From assembly GCA_050258715.1 (NCBI GenBank), contig JBLMZH010000026.1, positions 1 to 12,628 of the forward strand: a stretch of DNA of 12,628 nucleotides. Reading direction: 5' to 3'. The notes under the pieces were generated by a model. The model saw nothing but the letters and a program-made list of their open reading frames with translations. It had not been told where the DNA came from and did no database searches. The stretch comes from JBLMZH01 sp050258715. Its GTDB lineage: Bacteria; Patescibacteriota; Doudnabacteria; UBA920; O2-02-FULL-48-8. Each line of letters opens with the position of its first letter. Positions within the stretch are counted from its first letter, which is position 1. Below, one piece after another: positions 11,867 to 12,628 of the stretch. Both the position numbers and the translations under genes were made by a program.

Positions 11867-12313
11867 TCAATCGGACAGCGTTCCGGATTCAAGGTTGTGG
11901 CTGGTGTGGGTATGATGTTTTTTGGCGACTTTGATGCGGGCCAGGCTTTTTTCCATCGCGGCTGATGCCTCTGCAAAGGCAGTCTCGTCATGGTAAGATT
12001 CCTGCATCATTTTTTTGGCTTCTTCCCTGGCTTTCATAGCCCGGTCGATATCAATCTCGTGGCCGAACTCGGCCGTGTCAGCGAGTATGACAACGCGGTT
12101 GTCCTTGTTGATTTCGATAAAGCCGCCCGAGACGGCAAAATACTTGCTCTCGCCGCCTTTCCGATAAACAATCTCTCCCGGGACGAGGTTCGCCACCAGC
12201 GGAATGTGATTTTCAAGGACAGTGATCTCGCCCATTTGCGTCGGCAGCGAAATCGAATCGACTTGTTCGTCGACCAAAGTCCTCTCCGGAGTTGTGATGG
12301 TGAATGAAATCAT
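11867..12313 (-). CDS. atpC: ATP synthase F1 epsilon subunit
   Basis: 148 residues. The N-terminal beta-sandwich reads ISFTITTPERTLVDEQVDSI, then MGEITVLENHIPLVANLVPG, VSGGFIEINKDNRVVILADTAE and the helical pair IDIDRAMKAREEAKKMM. This subunit sits on the central stalk of F1F0 and modulates ATP hydrolysis. The C-terminus is longer than usual by some ten residues and histidine-rich (KKHHTHTSHN). ATG lies 3 nt after the atpD stop, without a Shine-Dalgarno site, so coupling is expected. It is the last gene of the operon, followed by a terminator. Confidence 0.95.
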   Translation of the reverse strand: MISFTITTPERTLVDEQVDSISLPTQMGEITVLENHIPLVANLVPGEIVYRKGGESKYFAVSGGFIEINKDNRVVILADTAEFGHEIDIDRAMKAREEAKKMMQESYHDETAFAEASAAMEKSLARIKVAKKHHTHTSHNLESGTLSD

Positions 12314-12316
12314 TTG

Positions 12317-12628
12317 TTATTTGACATCGTCAATGCTTCCCTGCATGTAGAACGAAGCTTCACTCTTGTTGTCGTGTTTGCCTTCGAGAATTTCCTTGAA
12401 GCTGCGGATGGTCTCGGTCAAGGGAACATATTTGCCCGGGCGCCCGGTGAAGGTTTCAGCCACGAAAAACGGCTGCGACAAAAACTTCTGAATTTTTCTG
12501 GCTCTGGAAACCGTCAGGCGGTCTTCGTCGGAAAGTTCTTCAATGCCCAAAATGGCGATAATGTCCTGCAGGTCTTTGTATTTCTGCAAAACTTTTTGCA
12601 CGCCGCCGGCGACTTCATAATGCTCCTG
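12317..12628 (-). CDS. atpD: ATP synthase F1 beta subunit, C-terminal part (cut by window edge)
   Basis: 103 residues to the stop, open to the right edge (first visible residues QEHYEVAGGVQKVLQ). It carries the beta-subunit signature EELSDEDRLTVSRARKIQKF (the DELSEED-type element) and FLSQPFFVAETFTG, then the C-terminal helices ending SFYMQGSIDDVK. The catalytic nucleotide-binding part lies outside the window. A GTG inside the frame at 12601 is not the start. The beta-epsilon order is the standard end of the atp operon. Confidence 0.96.
   Translation of the reverse strand, partial: QEHYEVAGGVQKVLQKYKDLQDIIAILGIEELSDEDRLTVSRARKIQKFLSQPFFVAETFTGRPGKYVPLTETIRSFKEILEGKHDNKSEASFYMQGSIDDVK

Overview
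The window looks like chromosomal housekeeping DNA of a small-genome bacterium, most likely a Candidate Phyla Radiation (Patescibacteria) member. This is an inference from compact genes with almost no Shine-Dalgarno sites, GTG/TTG starts, extended -10 promoters placed directly against start codons, a PheS with a four-cysteine insertion, and many small unknown proteins. Almost everything is on the minus strand. There is no phage, transposase or CRISPR array.

Layout from the left: the first 89 codons of an unknown membrane protein (1-267), pheS (275-1297) and a four-helix membrane protein (1272-1667) form one minus-strand operon with a good promoter at 1691-1719. Next is a 992-residue UvrD/PcrA-type helicase with a C-terminal PD-(D/E)XK nuclease domain (1732-4710). 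From about 4738 to 5272 there is no credible gene but a large, highly folded RNA with its own promoter and terminator; I could not assign it to a known family. Then, read right to left, comes a probable transcription unit of rmuC (7334-8359), a NYN-domain nuclease (6778-7311), a tRNA-Arg locus (6543-6766) and an unknown protein with a nucleotide-binding-like fold (5349-6527), closed by a terminator that contains the stop codon. A divergent, GC-rich, Shine-Dalgarno-led plus-strand gene (8460-8879) stands apart.

The right part has a tRNA cluster (Asp, Met/Ile2, initiator Met; 9013-9811) embedded in unusual intergenic structures, the cca nucleotidyltransferase gene (9936-11321), a beta-carbonic-anhydrase-like protein (11327-11749), and the end of the ATP synthase operon (atpC and the 3' part of atpD).

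The two RNA-rich regions are the most unusual. (1) Between the tRNA genes lie five compact elements, each with an outer stem of about 11-19 bp enclosing two hairpins. Two of them keep the same fold with different sequence in every stem. Two 118-bp direct repeats (107 identities) end at tRNA 3' ends, one at an intact tRNA and one at a 23-nt duplicate of the initiator tRNA 3' end. (2) An intact tRNA-Arg(CCG) sits inside a 10-bp inverted repeat, itself flanked by the 5' and 3' halves of a second Arg-like tRNA, giving a tRNA-within-tRNA arrangement. Together with the unidentified RNA of about 535 nt, these are the candidates for something undescribed.
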